Assembly: GCA_030490835.1 (NCBI GenBank)
Contig: CM059972.1
Coordinates: forward strand, 31,537,452-31,601,451
Direction: 5' to 3'
Origin: Annona cherimola
Taxonomy: Eukaryota > Streptophyta > Magnoliopsida > Magnoliales > Annonaceae
Length of the DNA stretch: 64,000 nucleotides
The notes under the pieces were generated by a model that ran no database searches, was not told where the DNA came from, and was given only the letters and a program-made list of their open reading frames with translations. Every line of letters starts with the position of its first letter. The first letter of the stretch is position 1. Made by a program: the position numbers and the translations under genes. Below, in pieces: positions 44,242-54,889 of this stretch.

Positions 44242-44434
44242 TGGATTCGGCCTTATTCCGTGAAAGGGAGACGAAGAGAGAAAGAGAGCAGCGGCAGAAC
44301 ACAATCCAAGACAAGAAAATTCAGCGAACAAACAAATGCAGCCCAGCAGATGACTCAGGCAACAGCAGAGAAGTGCGAACAGAGCACACAATCGAACAAA
44401 CAGCACGAAGTTGGAGACGAGCAGAGGTAATGTC

Positions 44435-44683
44435 TCAGACTTGGCAGGCACCGAGGCAGGGCGGCAAAGTAGAGGGGACGCATCCGACAATGCAGCTATA
44501 AAACACTGCGATAGGCAGGTTAATGTCGCAACCGTTCATGCACCCCGACAGTTTCTCCAAGCAGCCTGTTGCGCATTGTAGAATACGTCGAGTCTGTGCA
44601 TTGGCAGAAGACGCCAACAACAAAAGCACAACAACTGCCACGAACATGCCGCGATCAATTCCCTTACTAGCACCCGTCTTCAT
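44435..44683 (-). CDS. Secreted eight-cysteine peptide (four CX3C motifs), second copy
   Basis: 82 residues from the ATG at 44681-44683; the longer 162-codon frame starts at GTG and runs through the promoter, so it was not used. The signal peptide is almost identical to the 30-kb copy; the mature part differs at only a few residues (for example CLEKLSG for CVETLSG, and an Ile-Ala-Val change after NLP). All eight cysteines are kept, with spacing 3-6-3-11-3-7-3. That both copies stay open since the duplication, while other sequence drifted several percent, suggests some constraint. TATA box at 44787-44794. Two tandem pieces of the 5' leader (ACAAACCCATCTCC on the minus strand) precede the ATG. 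Function unknown. Confidence 0.75.
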   Translation of the reverse strand: MKTGASKGIDRGMFVAVVVLLLLASSANAQTRRILQCATGCLEKLSGCMNGCDINLPIAVFYSCIVGCVPSTLPPCLGACQV

Positions 44684-44786
44684 TCTTTTCTTGCTCAATG
44701 GAGATGGGTTTGTGGAGAATATATAATTAAGGAGATGGCAGTGTTTTGGAGATGGGTTTGTGGAGACTATAGGAAGATGGGAGTGG

Positions 44787-44794
44787 TTTATATA
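44787..44794 (-). promoter_or_regulatory. TATA box of peptide gene, copy 2
   Basis: TATATAAA on the minus strand, equivalent to 30370-30377. Confidence 0.6.
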
Positions 44795-44819
44795 GTATGA
44801 TTTCTGCACCGCAGGCAAT

Positions 44820-46310
44820 AAAATGAGAGAGTTGACTCTTTTCATTATTATTATTTTCGTTCGTTTGCCAGATTGTCCATATGATCTGTCATCATTAGTT
44901 GATCTTTTGCTGAATTCCTCCACGAACTGAGGATTCTAGTTATAATATATTCTTTAATATTGTAAAGGTTCTTCCCTGGCGATCCACCTTAATCTATTCT
45001 GGATTACGGTCATGGGCGGATCTAACACGTGCAATGAAAAACTGGAAATCAGTACAAACTCATGGAGATTTTAAAAAATATTTACGAAGACAGTTCATTT
45101 TACCATGATTGCCCCCCTCTTGCCAAAGGTCTCCTTCAACACAATTGCCGGATTGCCTGTTTTCACAGGAAATTAATCATCGGAACTGTTTGTGAAACAG
45201 GCATTTCCTTAACGTGAATATATAATTTATGGAAAATACTTCTATGTTACCTATATCATCGAAATGTTCAGTGTTGTGGTCTAACTTTTGCACACTTGAT
45301 AATTAAATGGGTGCAGCGTACTTTTTGTTTGGAAATTTACTGGTTAGGAAACCCAAATATATAAAATAAAGATTTGAATAAGTAATCCAAATAGAATTTG
45401 TGGTTTAAGGCTTGATAACTCTATTATTTATTGGTCTCGCTTTAGTTTACCTGTGTGCCCCGAGCTTTAGTGCACACAATTGCATGATCTATTGTTCCTT
45501 TTTTTTTTTTTTTTACGTTTTTATATCGTTATGTCGTCCCAATAAGATGTTTCTATCTCTATCAAAAAACAGTAAGATGTTTCTAAATATGTAATTTGCT
45601 ATTTTTTCAGAGCTCCTTTCGTAACAAATTTAGGTGGGGAAGTGGTTTCCCACCACTCACTTCATATATTTTCTAAAAATATATTTTGACATTTTAACTA
45701 TACGCTTAAATATCCTATTTTTTTCACTTTTATCTTTATATTCTAATAAAATTTTCCACAATTATCTTATTTATTTTGAGTTTACTCTCCTTGCATCATA
45801 TCATTCTTTTACTTTTCAAAAATATTTTCTTTCTCGTTGTTCCTTCCTTTCCCATGTTACCAAATGCACTCTTAATTTTTTAATATTTAATTTCAAAATT
45901 TAAAAATAAAAATATTTTTTAAAATTTTCATGATAAGTGAGTTATTTTTTATTTTTAAAATTCAAATAAAATATTTTAAAAAATAAAATATCAAATTATA
46001 AGTTTAGAAACTTATTACTTGAGCCCATACAAAATGCAAAAAATAAAAATAAGACATGTAAGAATGTATATTAAAGTTGTAACAATCAGCCGTGTAATTT
46101 ATTTATCTTCAAAATAAAACTAACACATATAGTTTTCATATAATTTGTATGAATTAATTTCTATGTAATCAGGTCATATAGAAATGATTTTATATGGCTC
46201 TTTCATTTTTAATATGTTAGTGATTGATAGAAATTCACTTTAGCTATTATATTTATCATATTTGTTTAATTATAATCAAAGACAAAAATCTGCAGGGGTA
46301 ACTTCTGTTT
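44820..46310. other. Upstream region of peptide gene, copy 2
   Basis: Non-coding match of 30400-31820. It includes an insertion of about 60 bp around 45285-45345 relative to copy 1 and a T-rich run at 45500. 45640-45870 resembles a worn family-D MITE. Confidence 0.5.
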
Positions 46311-46327
46311 AAAAATATATATTCATG

Positions 46328-46579
46328 GCCACTGGTGCCTCGGTGGTCAAGGACTAAGCCCTAGTGGGTTGGGCATCCTTGGTTCAAATCTTGGCATCCG
46401 CGGTTTCTGAAGAATTTTAATAGTGGTGTTTATTCTCTTCGAATTTTCTGCGGGAGTATCCACCAAATGAGTACTTTAAGAATTATTATTAGAAAAATTA
46501 AAATTCTTAGTTAGATACTTATAAGAATGTTTCAGAGCCTGAATATACTACCAATTAAGATACTGTAGTATATATAATC
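46328..46579 (+). mobile_element. tRNA-type SINE, copy 2
   Basis: Same insertion as 31838-32092, with target duplication at 46311-46327 and 46580-46596 and B box GGTTCAAATCTTGG. Confidence 0.7.
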
Positions 46580-47119
46580 AAAAATATATATTCGTGTATA
46601 AATGATAAAAAATATTTAGATCTGTTCATATATTTATGTTAGAATGCAATAATACTTTATAGAATAATTGTTTATTAAAAATTATATTTTAAATGTTGAA
46701 AACACAACTTTAAAATTGATTTTAGTACTAAATTTTTTATTTTATGTATTTATAATTGAGACTTATATGCAATGATTCTAAACAAATGAAAGAGTTTTTC
46801 GGATAAAATATTTGATGTTAAATTTGCACTTCGATCATAATAAAGGTACAAATTATGTAAGATTAGAGAGAATAAAAGTTTCGGAGAAGCAAAACCTTAA
46901 TTTATTTATACGAAATTTTCTAAATATTATATAAAGATGTAAAGATGTAAGGAAAAAGCCGAGTTCACTAAATTTTGAAAACAAAAAAACAGCTTAAAAT
47001 CATAAATTAAAATTTCATAAATTGTATGTATTAAATTGATTTTGATTCATTTTGATAGTTATCATATATCATCGGCCCGGTTTTTATTTATTTTCAAATC
47101 AAGTACGCTCAAATCAAGT

Positions 47120-47430
47120 TTAGCCTCGAGGTAACTCCTTGCGCCTCACATGGGTGAAGACTGAAGACCGGAGTTCAAAACCTGCCAGAATGCAGATACA
47201 GTAAGTAGAATTTTACAATTTAGTCCCCATGTATTCGGGGTTTTATAGTTTTCCCCCTGCATTGAAAGTTTACAATTTCCCCCTATGATGGGGGTTTAAG
47301 AATTATTTCTCTCCATGGTGTGAGGATAAGCATGTGTTACATGGTGTTAAGGGTAGGTATCTGTTTCATTATAATATTTAGATGGCACGATGTGAGTGTG
47401 TGTGTGTGTATATATATATATAAGATTATG
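47120..47430 (+). mobile_element. Second SINE-like insertion, copy 2
   Basis: Match of 32634-32870 (GCCTCGAGGTAACTCCTTGC, GGAGTTCAAAACCTGCC), followed by a GT/TA microsatellite (47395-47422). Confidence 0.4.
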
Positions 47431-47559
47431 GATATCTTCCGCAAAGTGCAAACGCCATGTTCTGACGTTAAATAAATTGCACCATCTTCCACGTCCCGCG
47501 AATATGGGGATCGTTATCTCAAGGCCATACCCCGGCAATATATGGCTAGGATAATGAAA

Positions 47560-48720
47560 GGCACGTTAGTGCACGTTCGTATATTAGAAACGCTGTGATT
47601 TTTTCAAAACAAATGTAGCAGGAATTATTTTAGGAAAATCAGCGTTTAAATAAAAGTAGTGAAAATTTTGAAAAAATATATAATAATGAAAAAAAATAGT
47701 TCGAATCACGTACTCAAATACTTTTACGTCAAGGATCAATCACAAGAATTTATGGGTCTAAAACTCATAACTCTATATAATTATCTTATTTTTAATTATT
47801 TTTTATATCTTTCTACATAATTATTGTACTCCTCAATCATTTCTCCACAACAACTATATGTCTATTTTATGTATTTTAATTTTAAGGTATGTTTAGGAGG
47901 TGATAAAATTTTTGAATGAAAAGTTTTTAGCTTAAAATTGTTAAATTGATAAAAAAAAATGATGTAATATAATATGAGTAATGATGAGGTGTAAAGTAAT
48001 AAGGTTAAAATAGATAGTTGTATAGGTAGTTGTGTAGAAAATAAGGTAATTATATTAAGAAATGTAAAGAAATAATTTTAAATAGGGTAATTATTGAGAG
48101 TGAAAAGTTTTAAACTAAAAAGTTTTAACTTGACATTTTCTTCTCATTGTCAAATACGCCCTTAGTATCTTTATTACTCATCATTACCACTATCATATTA
48201 TATCATTTTTTCTAATTTTAAAAACTTTTACAACAAAACTTTTTTTATCGAAAATTTTATCCATTATCCATTTCCAAACACACCCTACATATTTTGTAAC
48301 ATAAATATAGAAAAACAATTATGGGTTTTTCTTGGGCTTGTGAACTATGAGTCTCACTGTGTGATATTATCCGCTTCGACTTGGTAATTTGGTCGCACAA
48401 TTTTAAAACTCATCATGTCATACTCTCTCTATTTTTCAATGTAGGATTCGGTTTTGTGTCGTCACAGGCTTACCAACTTCCGCCTGATGCATCATTAAAC
48501 CACAACTCGATTACGGGCCTTTGTCTACTCAACTTATTTCTAGGCCTTTACTCACTCATTTCAATTTATGGGCTTCTGCCTCACATCCACCAAAGCAGTT
48601 CACTCTGATACTATTTATAACATATACCCAGAAAAAATCCTGGGTTCGTGGGACATGGGCCTTATCATGTGATGTTGTCCGCTCAGGCTTGACAGTTTAG
48701 TTGTATGGTTTTAAAATTAA
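47560..48720. repeat. Copy-2 unit: family-D MITE and old LTR fragment
   Basis: Match of 33000-34235, with a deletion near 48720 relative to copy 1. The frame at 48381-48608 is inside the LTR-type fragment and has a twin at 33850-34077, but it is not a recognisable protein. Confidence 0.5.
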
Positions 48721-48724
48721 TATT

Positions 48725-50395
48725 ATATGATCCGGTATAGCTAATTGCACTATAAGTTTCTATATAATTAGCTCACAATATGACCTATATGCATTCAAAT
48801 ATATTAATACTTTATAAAATCATTTATCTATATATAAATTATGTCTTTAATAGTTTATATCTTTAAAAAATTAAATTTGTTATTTATAGCAAACTATTTT
48901 ATTATGTTGATTTTCTATTTTTAGATTAGGCACATACATATATCCAATTATGAAGAAAATTGATATGCTAATAAAATAAATAATAAATATATTGAGTGAA
49001 GTATATTATAATTTTATGATCATATGAGACCCATTTAGAGCTAACTGCATTGTAACTTATGGTGTGGTTAACTACGCTAAAGGTGAAAATAAGGTTGGGT
49101 CGACCCGTAATCTACCCGCCTCTCCTCGATTTTACAAAGGATCAGGGCAAAGATTTTGACCTGGTAGGGTGGGGCAGGTCAGGATTTTAGAACCGTGTTT
49201 CAATTCCAAGAGGCGTAGCGACCATGCCCCGACCTGAACCCCCCAACCCATAAAGTATAAATTATTTTTATAAATTATATGATTTACTTGTGTGAATGTT
49301 ATTTTGTTGGATAAATATTTTTAACATTATGACTTATTAATGTAAATATTATTTATGTTGATGTATGTTTAACTCTATAACTTATTTATATTAATAAATT
49401 TTTATTTCTTAATGCATATACGTGGTTCAAGTTATCTTATTCACGTATTTATCAATGAAATAAAATATATTATCTATGTCGTTTATATCTTACAAGAATG
49501 AATATTATTATTTTACAATGTAACAATTTTAATTGTAATTCAAAATTTACATCAATATATTTTAAGGTAGATACACATATTTATCAAGGTTAAGTTATAA
49601 ATGAAATTATTTTAAAAATTTTACTAGTGCTTTTATCATGAGAATTGTGTTTTACTCACCAAATAGTAAAATATTAAATTATTTAACCTTTAAATTTATC
49701 ATGAATATGAGTTTATATTGATACGTATATAAATTTTTAAATTTTGACTCACTTTTTAACCCGACCCCTTGTCGCGATACCGAATCGAAACCAACCTGAA
49801 GTTTGCCCCGAGAGCTGTTAAGAAAATGTGAGAGTCAGACTGACCTTGTCCTAACCCAGTATAAAAATGAGTTAAACGGGATTTTTAAATGTAAGGTCAG
49901 GGTTAGGCATACCCTTATCTGCCCCGATTTTTACCCATTATCAAAACTATGTATAGAGTTTCGCTTCTATCTAACGTTCTTAATTTTTAAGATGTTAATA
50001 ATTGATGTAAAATTCAATCCATTCGTTGTAATTAACATTACTTGTTTAGCTAAGAGATTTAGATTTATCCAAATCAAGTATGTGCATGGGCTACATTTGC
50101 TCAAATATATGTTCATTTGTAAATTATGGAAAACACTTAGATACATTCATACATATATTAAAATATAATAATATTTTATAGAATGATTTATCCACATAGT
50201 AGTGATACTTTTGATGATTTAGATGTTAAAAATATTTTTTGAAATTGATAAACTATTTTGTTATATTGACTTTATACTTTATAGACAGAACTCTTATGCA
50301 GTGATACTAGACAAATGAAATTTTCCATCAAATATCGAGGTATTAAAAATGAAAGAAGTTATAACGAAAATAGATTTCATAAAAGTGAGCTCGGT
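48725..50395. repeat. Copy-2 unit: family-A relative, hAT-like remnant, family-C repeat
   Basis: Match of 34240-35930, in the same order. No gene; the frame at 49803-50168 spans element borders and is accidental. Confidence 0.5.
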
Positions 50396-50463
50396 ATATA
50401 TAATCAACACTATATATAGGGGCACATTACATAGAAGTGATTTTATATAACCCTCTATATTTT

Positions 50464-50946
50464 TTATAAATTTCTAGAATACCAAATAAACCACCATGAC
50501 AGAAACAACTTAGGAAGTAAATCCCTTCGCCCATGATTTATCATAACTCTCACCACCTCAATAATATGCTCAGATATGTTTCTATTGTAATGACGCCAAA
50601 CCGTTGGGGTGATGACATGTTGGGTTTGAGGGCAGTTCCAAAACAAATGAGAGATACTCTCCTCTGCTCCCCCTCAAAAACAACACAATGAGTTTATGGG
50701 AATACCTCCTTTCAGTAAATTAGTTCTCGTTAGTGATGCATCCATCACCACCCTCCAACTGAAGATTTTAATTTTAGATGGGAGTCTCAAGCTCTGCACA
50801 GAACGCACCGTATCCCGATGTTGAAGATTACAAGCGTCCACCTCAAAATCCACATCTAGATGATGCTCCTCTAGTACCTTGCTATACCCCGATTTCACTT
50901 GATGTACGCCATCTAGCTCATGCAGCCAAAAGATAATATCTTCTTG
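50464..50946 (-). pseudogene. LINE fragment: RT-associated zinc-binding region
   Basis: The minus strand reads SLRLPSKIKIFSWRVVMDAS then LTRTNLLKGGIP, a Cys pair, a TGA stop, and then EESISHLFWNCPQTQHV. This is the zf-RVT region at the C-terminal end of plant non-LTR retrotransposon polymerases. A stop replaces one position of the zinc-binding cluster. No upstream RT or endonuclease is seen. Dead fragment. Confidence 0.75.
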
Positions 50947-51049
50947 CTAATATACTGGGATGGGAATAGATTGGATGCTCTCTCATCCCTTCGTGCCAAC
51001 CACTGATTTGATCTCACATCCTACTTATTTAAGTATTTTTAACATATAA

Positions 51050-51260
51050 ATCAAGTTTTACTACTTTTAGATTTGTATGTATAATTTGCAGAGATTTTTA
51101 AAGATAGTGGTATTTTAAGTACATATAATACATAGATGTTTAAATTTTTTAAAAAAATATATATACGTTCAAAAATGGTGAAACTCGATTTATACATTAA
51201 ATATACTTAAATAAACAAGTGTACGGAAAAACAACAAAAAAAAGTGTTGTATATGGGTTA
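51050..51260. mobile_element. Hairpin MITE (family B), partial
   Basis: Left half with TTTTAACATATAAATCAAG mirrored by TATACATTAAATATACTTA on the right; short centre. Non-coding. Confidence 0.45.
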
Positions 51261-51590
51261 TTTTAAAAGAAAATGTCCAAAGGGGTAGCTAATGCATCCT
51301 CTTAATTTCCAAATACACCCAAATTAATCAACGGAGAACATTCCAAGGTTATATCTGATCGATCATGAGAAGAAATTAATTAGCATTTAGTACTTAACCG
51401 CGGAACATAATTATCCATCGCTTGACTCGGTAAAACTTCTGCATTTGATGTTTTCTGTCCTATTCCCTCGCCATCAATCACTCCTACCCATCTCTCCAAA
51501 ACACTTGTTTCCCTCTTTTCTCTCCTTACGAATAAATACCCACATTTTTTTTTAGCTTTGGCTTCCCAATCAAAATCGCAGATATTATAA

Positions 51591-51854
51591 ATGATGGCAG
51601 CTGCTCGCGGCGGCCTAGCTCTCCTCCTGGTTCTTTCGCTGTTGCTGTCCTGCTCATGCACGCAGGGACACGCTGACGACATGTCCGCGTGCACGGACGA
51701 ATGCATGGACGACGCGGACGAGTGCGCCCAGAGCTGCAAAAATGGCTCAAATGACTCCAGCGGTCAGTGGGGATGCACCAAGAACTGCATTGCCGCCAAC
51801 AAAATATGTGTGGAGCAATGTGGCAAATTTGTTGGTGATGATGATGATGATTAG
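51591..51854 (+). CDS. Secreted eight-cysteine peptide, divergent plus-strand gene
   Basis: 87 residues from the ATG at 51591 (a second ATG follows at once). The signal peptide is Leu-rich (GGLALLLVLSLLLSCSC). The mature part carries CTDEC, CAQSC, CTKNC and CVEQC, spaced 3-6-3-12-3-6-3, the same framework as the 30-kb and 44-kb genes although the residues between are almost all different and acidic. It ends in five Asp encoded by a GAT repeat. Single exon. AATAAATA at about 51531 may serve as a weak TATA box. It is the most independent member of the cluster, on the opposite strand 0.6 kb beyond the LINE fragment. Likely an extracellular disulfide peptide; function unknown, and a thionin-like or alpha-hairpinin-like fold is speculation. 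Confidence 0.75.
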   Translation: MMAAARGGLALLLVLSLLLSCSCTQGHADDMSACTDECMDDADECAQSCKNGSNDSSGQWGCTKNCIAANKICVEQCGKFVGDDDDD

Positions 51855-52054
51855 TGAATGTACTATTTTTGCATGGCCAACTGATTCTTTTCCTCTTCAC
51901 TTTGAAGAGGTTTTAGCATTTTTAACCATACTGATCAAGAGGTTCAATTCAATCGGGCACATTTAAATTTATTTCATACATTTCGGGGTCATATAATTTG
52001 GACAGTCAATATCTTGTAAGAAAGCGTGTGTAATTCTCTATCAAAAAAAAGGAA

Positions 52055-52298
52055 AGGATGTAAAATTAATTTTTTTATTGAATAAACGCCGTAATTGGGA
52101 GTACTATATATTGTTATTTAATTTACATGGGTTTAGTAATCAATAAGCAAGAAAATTTTCTTTACACACACATATAAGGATGTAAAATTAATTTTTTTGA
52201 TTGAATAAACGCCGTAATTGGGAGTACTATATATTGTTATTTAATTTACATGGGTTTAGTAATCAATAAGCAAGAAAATTTTCTTTACGTACATATAT
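52055..52298. repeat. Near-perfect 122-bp tandem duplication
   Basis: AGGATGTAAAATTAATTTTT starts at 52055 and again at 52177, and the two units differ by only a base or two up to GAAAATTTTCTTTAC. It lies 200 bp downstream of the peptide gene. Followed by a TA microsatellite (52293-52312). Confidence 0.9.
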
Positions 52299-52319
52299 AT
52301 ATATATATATATATTCCTT

Positions 52320-52720
52320 TCTAATAAATGTTGCAACAAATTTATTTTCTTGCAGTCAAGTTAGCTAGCCAGTCCATGTAAAGAACGGAAATTAATTAAT
52401 GCTTAATTGTTTAATGATATGATTTGTCTTCATTATTTATAATTAATTTCAATTATTATCTTTTTTATCGATATTTTTAGTTTTTATCATGACTATACTG
52501 CGGACTATGGGTCATCAACAATAACCCAACCTTTAGGTACGAACAGACTGATTTGTTGATAGCTAGTGCCAAGGACAGAAGCACACCGTCGAATTTTGAT
52601 ATGACGATGGTGCAGATTGTTCTTTGTTCATCATTGTAATTTTTTTAGACAACAAATTTCGTTGGTCTTCCAGTCCAGAAGTTGTGGACATTGTGAAGGT
52701 ATTTACGAAAGTACTATGAT
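52320..52720. other. Gap without features
   Basis: About 400 bp of AT-rich sequence; I see nothing supportable in it. Confidence 0.5.
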
Positions 52721-52724
52721 GCTG

Positions 52725-53035
52725 TGTACCTGTGTGCACTTGGCTTACCCAGGTGCAAAAATTTATTTTTTATATTTTTTCAAAAATTTTTTCATACAAG
52801 TGTTAATCTAAATGTATTTAACATGTGTATCAATTTTTAACAATTTTGGAGACTTTTATATTTTTTATTTTTTAAAATCAATGAATTACAAAAATGTCAC
52901 TGATTTTTAAAAAATGTAAAAGTGTCTAAATTGGTAAAAATTGATATACATGTTAAATACATCTAAATTAATAGTTGTATAAAAATTTTAGAAAAATAAA
53001 AAATAGGCGAAATGCACCTGACCGCAGTGAGCTAA
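52725..53035. mobile_element. Hairpin MITE (family B)
   Basis: TTAATCTAAATGTATTTAACATG on the left arm is mirrored by CATGTTAAATACATCTAAATTAA on the right; the central AAAATCAATGA/TCACTGATTTTT mirror is also clear. Ends CCAGGTGCA and TGCACCTG. Confidence 0.65.
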
Positions 53036-53273
53036 ATTAGTCAGCGTTGTTTGGAAAATACATTCTATAATTGTTCATAATAAAGAATTAGAATATTCTA
53101 GAGTAATGTTTCAATGTATTCTGATGCATTGATATTTTAATGCATCAAGGTGCAAAATCTCACTTTTAAAATATTTTTTGAATTTTTTTTATAAAATTGT
53201 TAATCGAGATATATTTAATTTATAAACCATAATTTACCAAATTTAGAGATGTGTATGTATTCTTTATTTTTTA

Positions 53274-53564
53274 GGGTGTGTTTGTTTGGGGCCAAAACTT
53301 GTCAATTAAAACTTTTCAACACAAAACTTTTCATTCTTCATAACTACTCTATTTTTAAATTATTTTTTCACATTTTTCTATACAAACTACCATACTTTTC
53401 AATCATTTCTACACAACTACCCATACCACTAACCTATCTATTTTAACTTTATTCTCTTTACTCCTCATCATTACCCCTATTATATCACATCATTTTCTAT
53501 CAATTTGACAACTTCTACCTCTAAAACTTTTCATCAAAAGTTTTACCTCCAACCAAACACACCC
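53274..53564. mobile_element. PIF/Harbinger-type MITE (family D), nested
   Basis: GGGTGTGTTTG to CAAACACACCC, with TTA duplicated at 53271-53273 and 53565-53567. Sits inside a family-B MITE. Confidence 0.75.
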
Positions 53565-53689
53565 TTAAAATAGAGGAGGTTTTAGTCATTTTTAAATGAT
53601 TAAAATACCTCTATTTTTAAAAAATTTTAAAATATATTCTTTTAATGTATATATTTGCAAAAATTTCAATTTATGTTATATTTAAGCCC

Positions 53690-53795
53690 TAAAACAGGGA
53701 AGAAATAAACAACCGGACGCACATGCTGGGATTCAAACACCTAACCTCACCAAACTGGGTCATAGGTGTTACTACCAAGGTAGACGTCTAGTGGT
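53690..53795 (-). mobile_element. Possible short SINE fragment
   Basis: On the minus strand it contains GTGTTTGAATCCCAGC, close to a polymerase III B box, and a CTTGGTAGTAACACC stretch upstream. No target duplication defined. Confidence 0.3.
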
Positions 53796-53984
53796 AAAAA
53801 ATTAATATATATATATATATTCATACATCTCAAAAAAGTAAAACTAAATACGTAAGTTAAATACACATAAGTTGACAATTTTATAAAAAAAAATTCAAAA
53901 AAAATTTTGAAAATGGGATTTTGCATTGAACTTTCAATGATTGAAACATTAGAATATGTTCATAGTTTTGGTATTTGCAAAATG

Positions 53985-54515
53985 AGAATGCTTCTATGAA
54001 ACTATCTTTCCATATAATCCTTTTCTATTTTCAACATTAGATGGTTGAAGAAAATCCAATGAATCAATTGTATTTAGTATCACTTATATTGTTAGAAAAC
54101 TCTTTCATTTGTCTAACATCCTTGTATATGGGTCCATCTACAAACATGTAAAATTAACATAATAAAATAATTTAATACCAAATATCAATTTTTAAAAAGT
54201 ATTTTCAATATCTAAACTATCTAAACTATCATTACTATATTGATAAATGATTATATAAATTATTACCACATTCCAATATATATGTGAATGGATTTAAGCT
54301 TTTGTCATAATTTACACCTCAATGTCCCTATTTTCGAGTAAATGTGACCTATCCATATATTAGATTTAGATAAAACTTGATCTCAAACCTAAACAAATGA
54401 TATTAAATACAATAAATAGATTGAATTTTCTATCAAGTATCAAAATCTTAAATTTTGAAAAGTTATATGAAACTGCTTTTTATATAACCTGGTTACATAA
54501 AAGCGAGCCCCTCTT
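53985..54515. repeat. Family-C repeat
   Basis: Runs from GCTTCTATGAAACTATC to TACATAAAAGCGAGCCC, with ends inverted. Non-coding. Confidence 0.5.
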
Positions 54516-54575
54516 TAAATAAACTATATTTCATAATATTGTAAACCAAATATGTTAAATGTAGGTGGAGTCTAA

Positions 54576-54856
54576 GGGTGTGTTTGGTAATAAGTAAAAG
54601 TTATCAAGTTAAAACTTTTCAATCTAAAACTTTTCACTCTCCATAACTACCCTATTTTTTAATCATTTTTTCACATTTTTTTATACAATTATCCTACTTT
54701 TCAATCATTTCTACACAACTACCAACACAACTAACATATCTATTTCAACTTTATCCTCTTTATTCCTCATTATTACCCCTATCATATTACATCATTTGAC
54801 AACTTCTACTATCTACAACTTTTCATCAAAAGTTTTATTTATTCCCAAACACACCC
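54576..54856. mobile_element. PIF/Harbinger-type MITE (family D), best-preserved copy
   Basis: 281 bp. Perfect 12-bp terminal inverted repeats (GGGTGTGTTTGG, CCAAACACACCC) and TAA duplicated at 54573-54575 and 54857-54859. Non-coding. The 3-bp TAA/TTA target duplication of this family is typical of PIF/Harbinger. Confidence 0.85.
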
Positions 54857-54889
54857 TAAGGAGATTGTTAGTGGTATTGAAAATGTAAT

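Larger units (their letters stand above)
42482..50398. repeat. Tandem duplication unit, copy 2 (about 7.9 kb)
   Basis: Collinear with 28225-35936. It begins inside copia sequence (ATGGCTTATACGCATC, cf. ATGGCTCATACGCATC at 28228) and ends at GAGCTCGGTATATA. Confidence 0.9.
53130..53940. mobile_element. Hairpin MITE (family B) with later insertions
   Basis: Left arm 53140-53270 and right arm 53568-53940 are mirror-related (GGTGCAAAATC... and ...GGGATTTTGCA). They are separated by a complete family-D MITE (53274-53564) and by a short tRNA-like insertion (about 53690-53795). Confidence 0.55.

Noticed and set aside
51380..51900. Minus-strand frames of 119 and 124 codons
   Set aside because: Antisense to the 51.6-kb peptide gene, which has a clear signal peptide and cysteine pattern on the plus strand.
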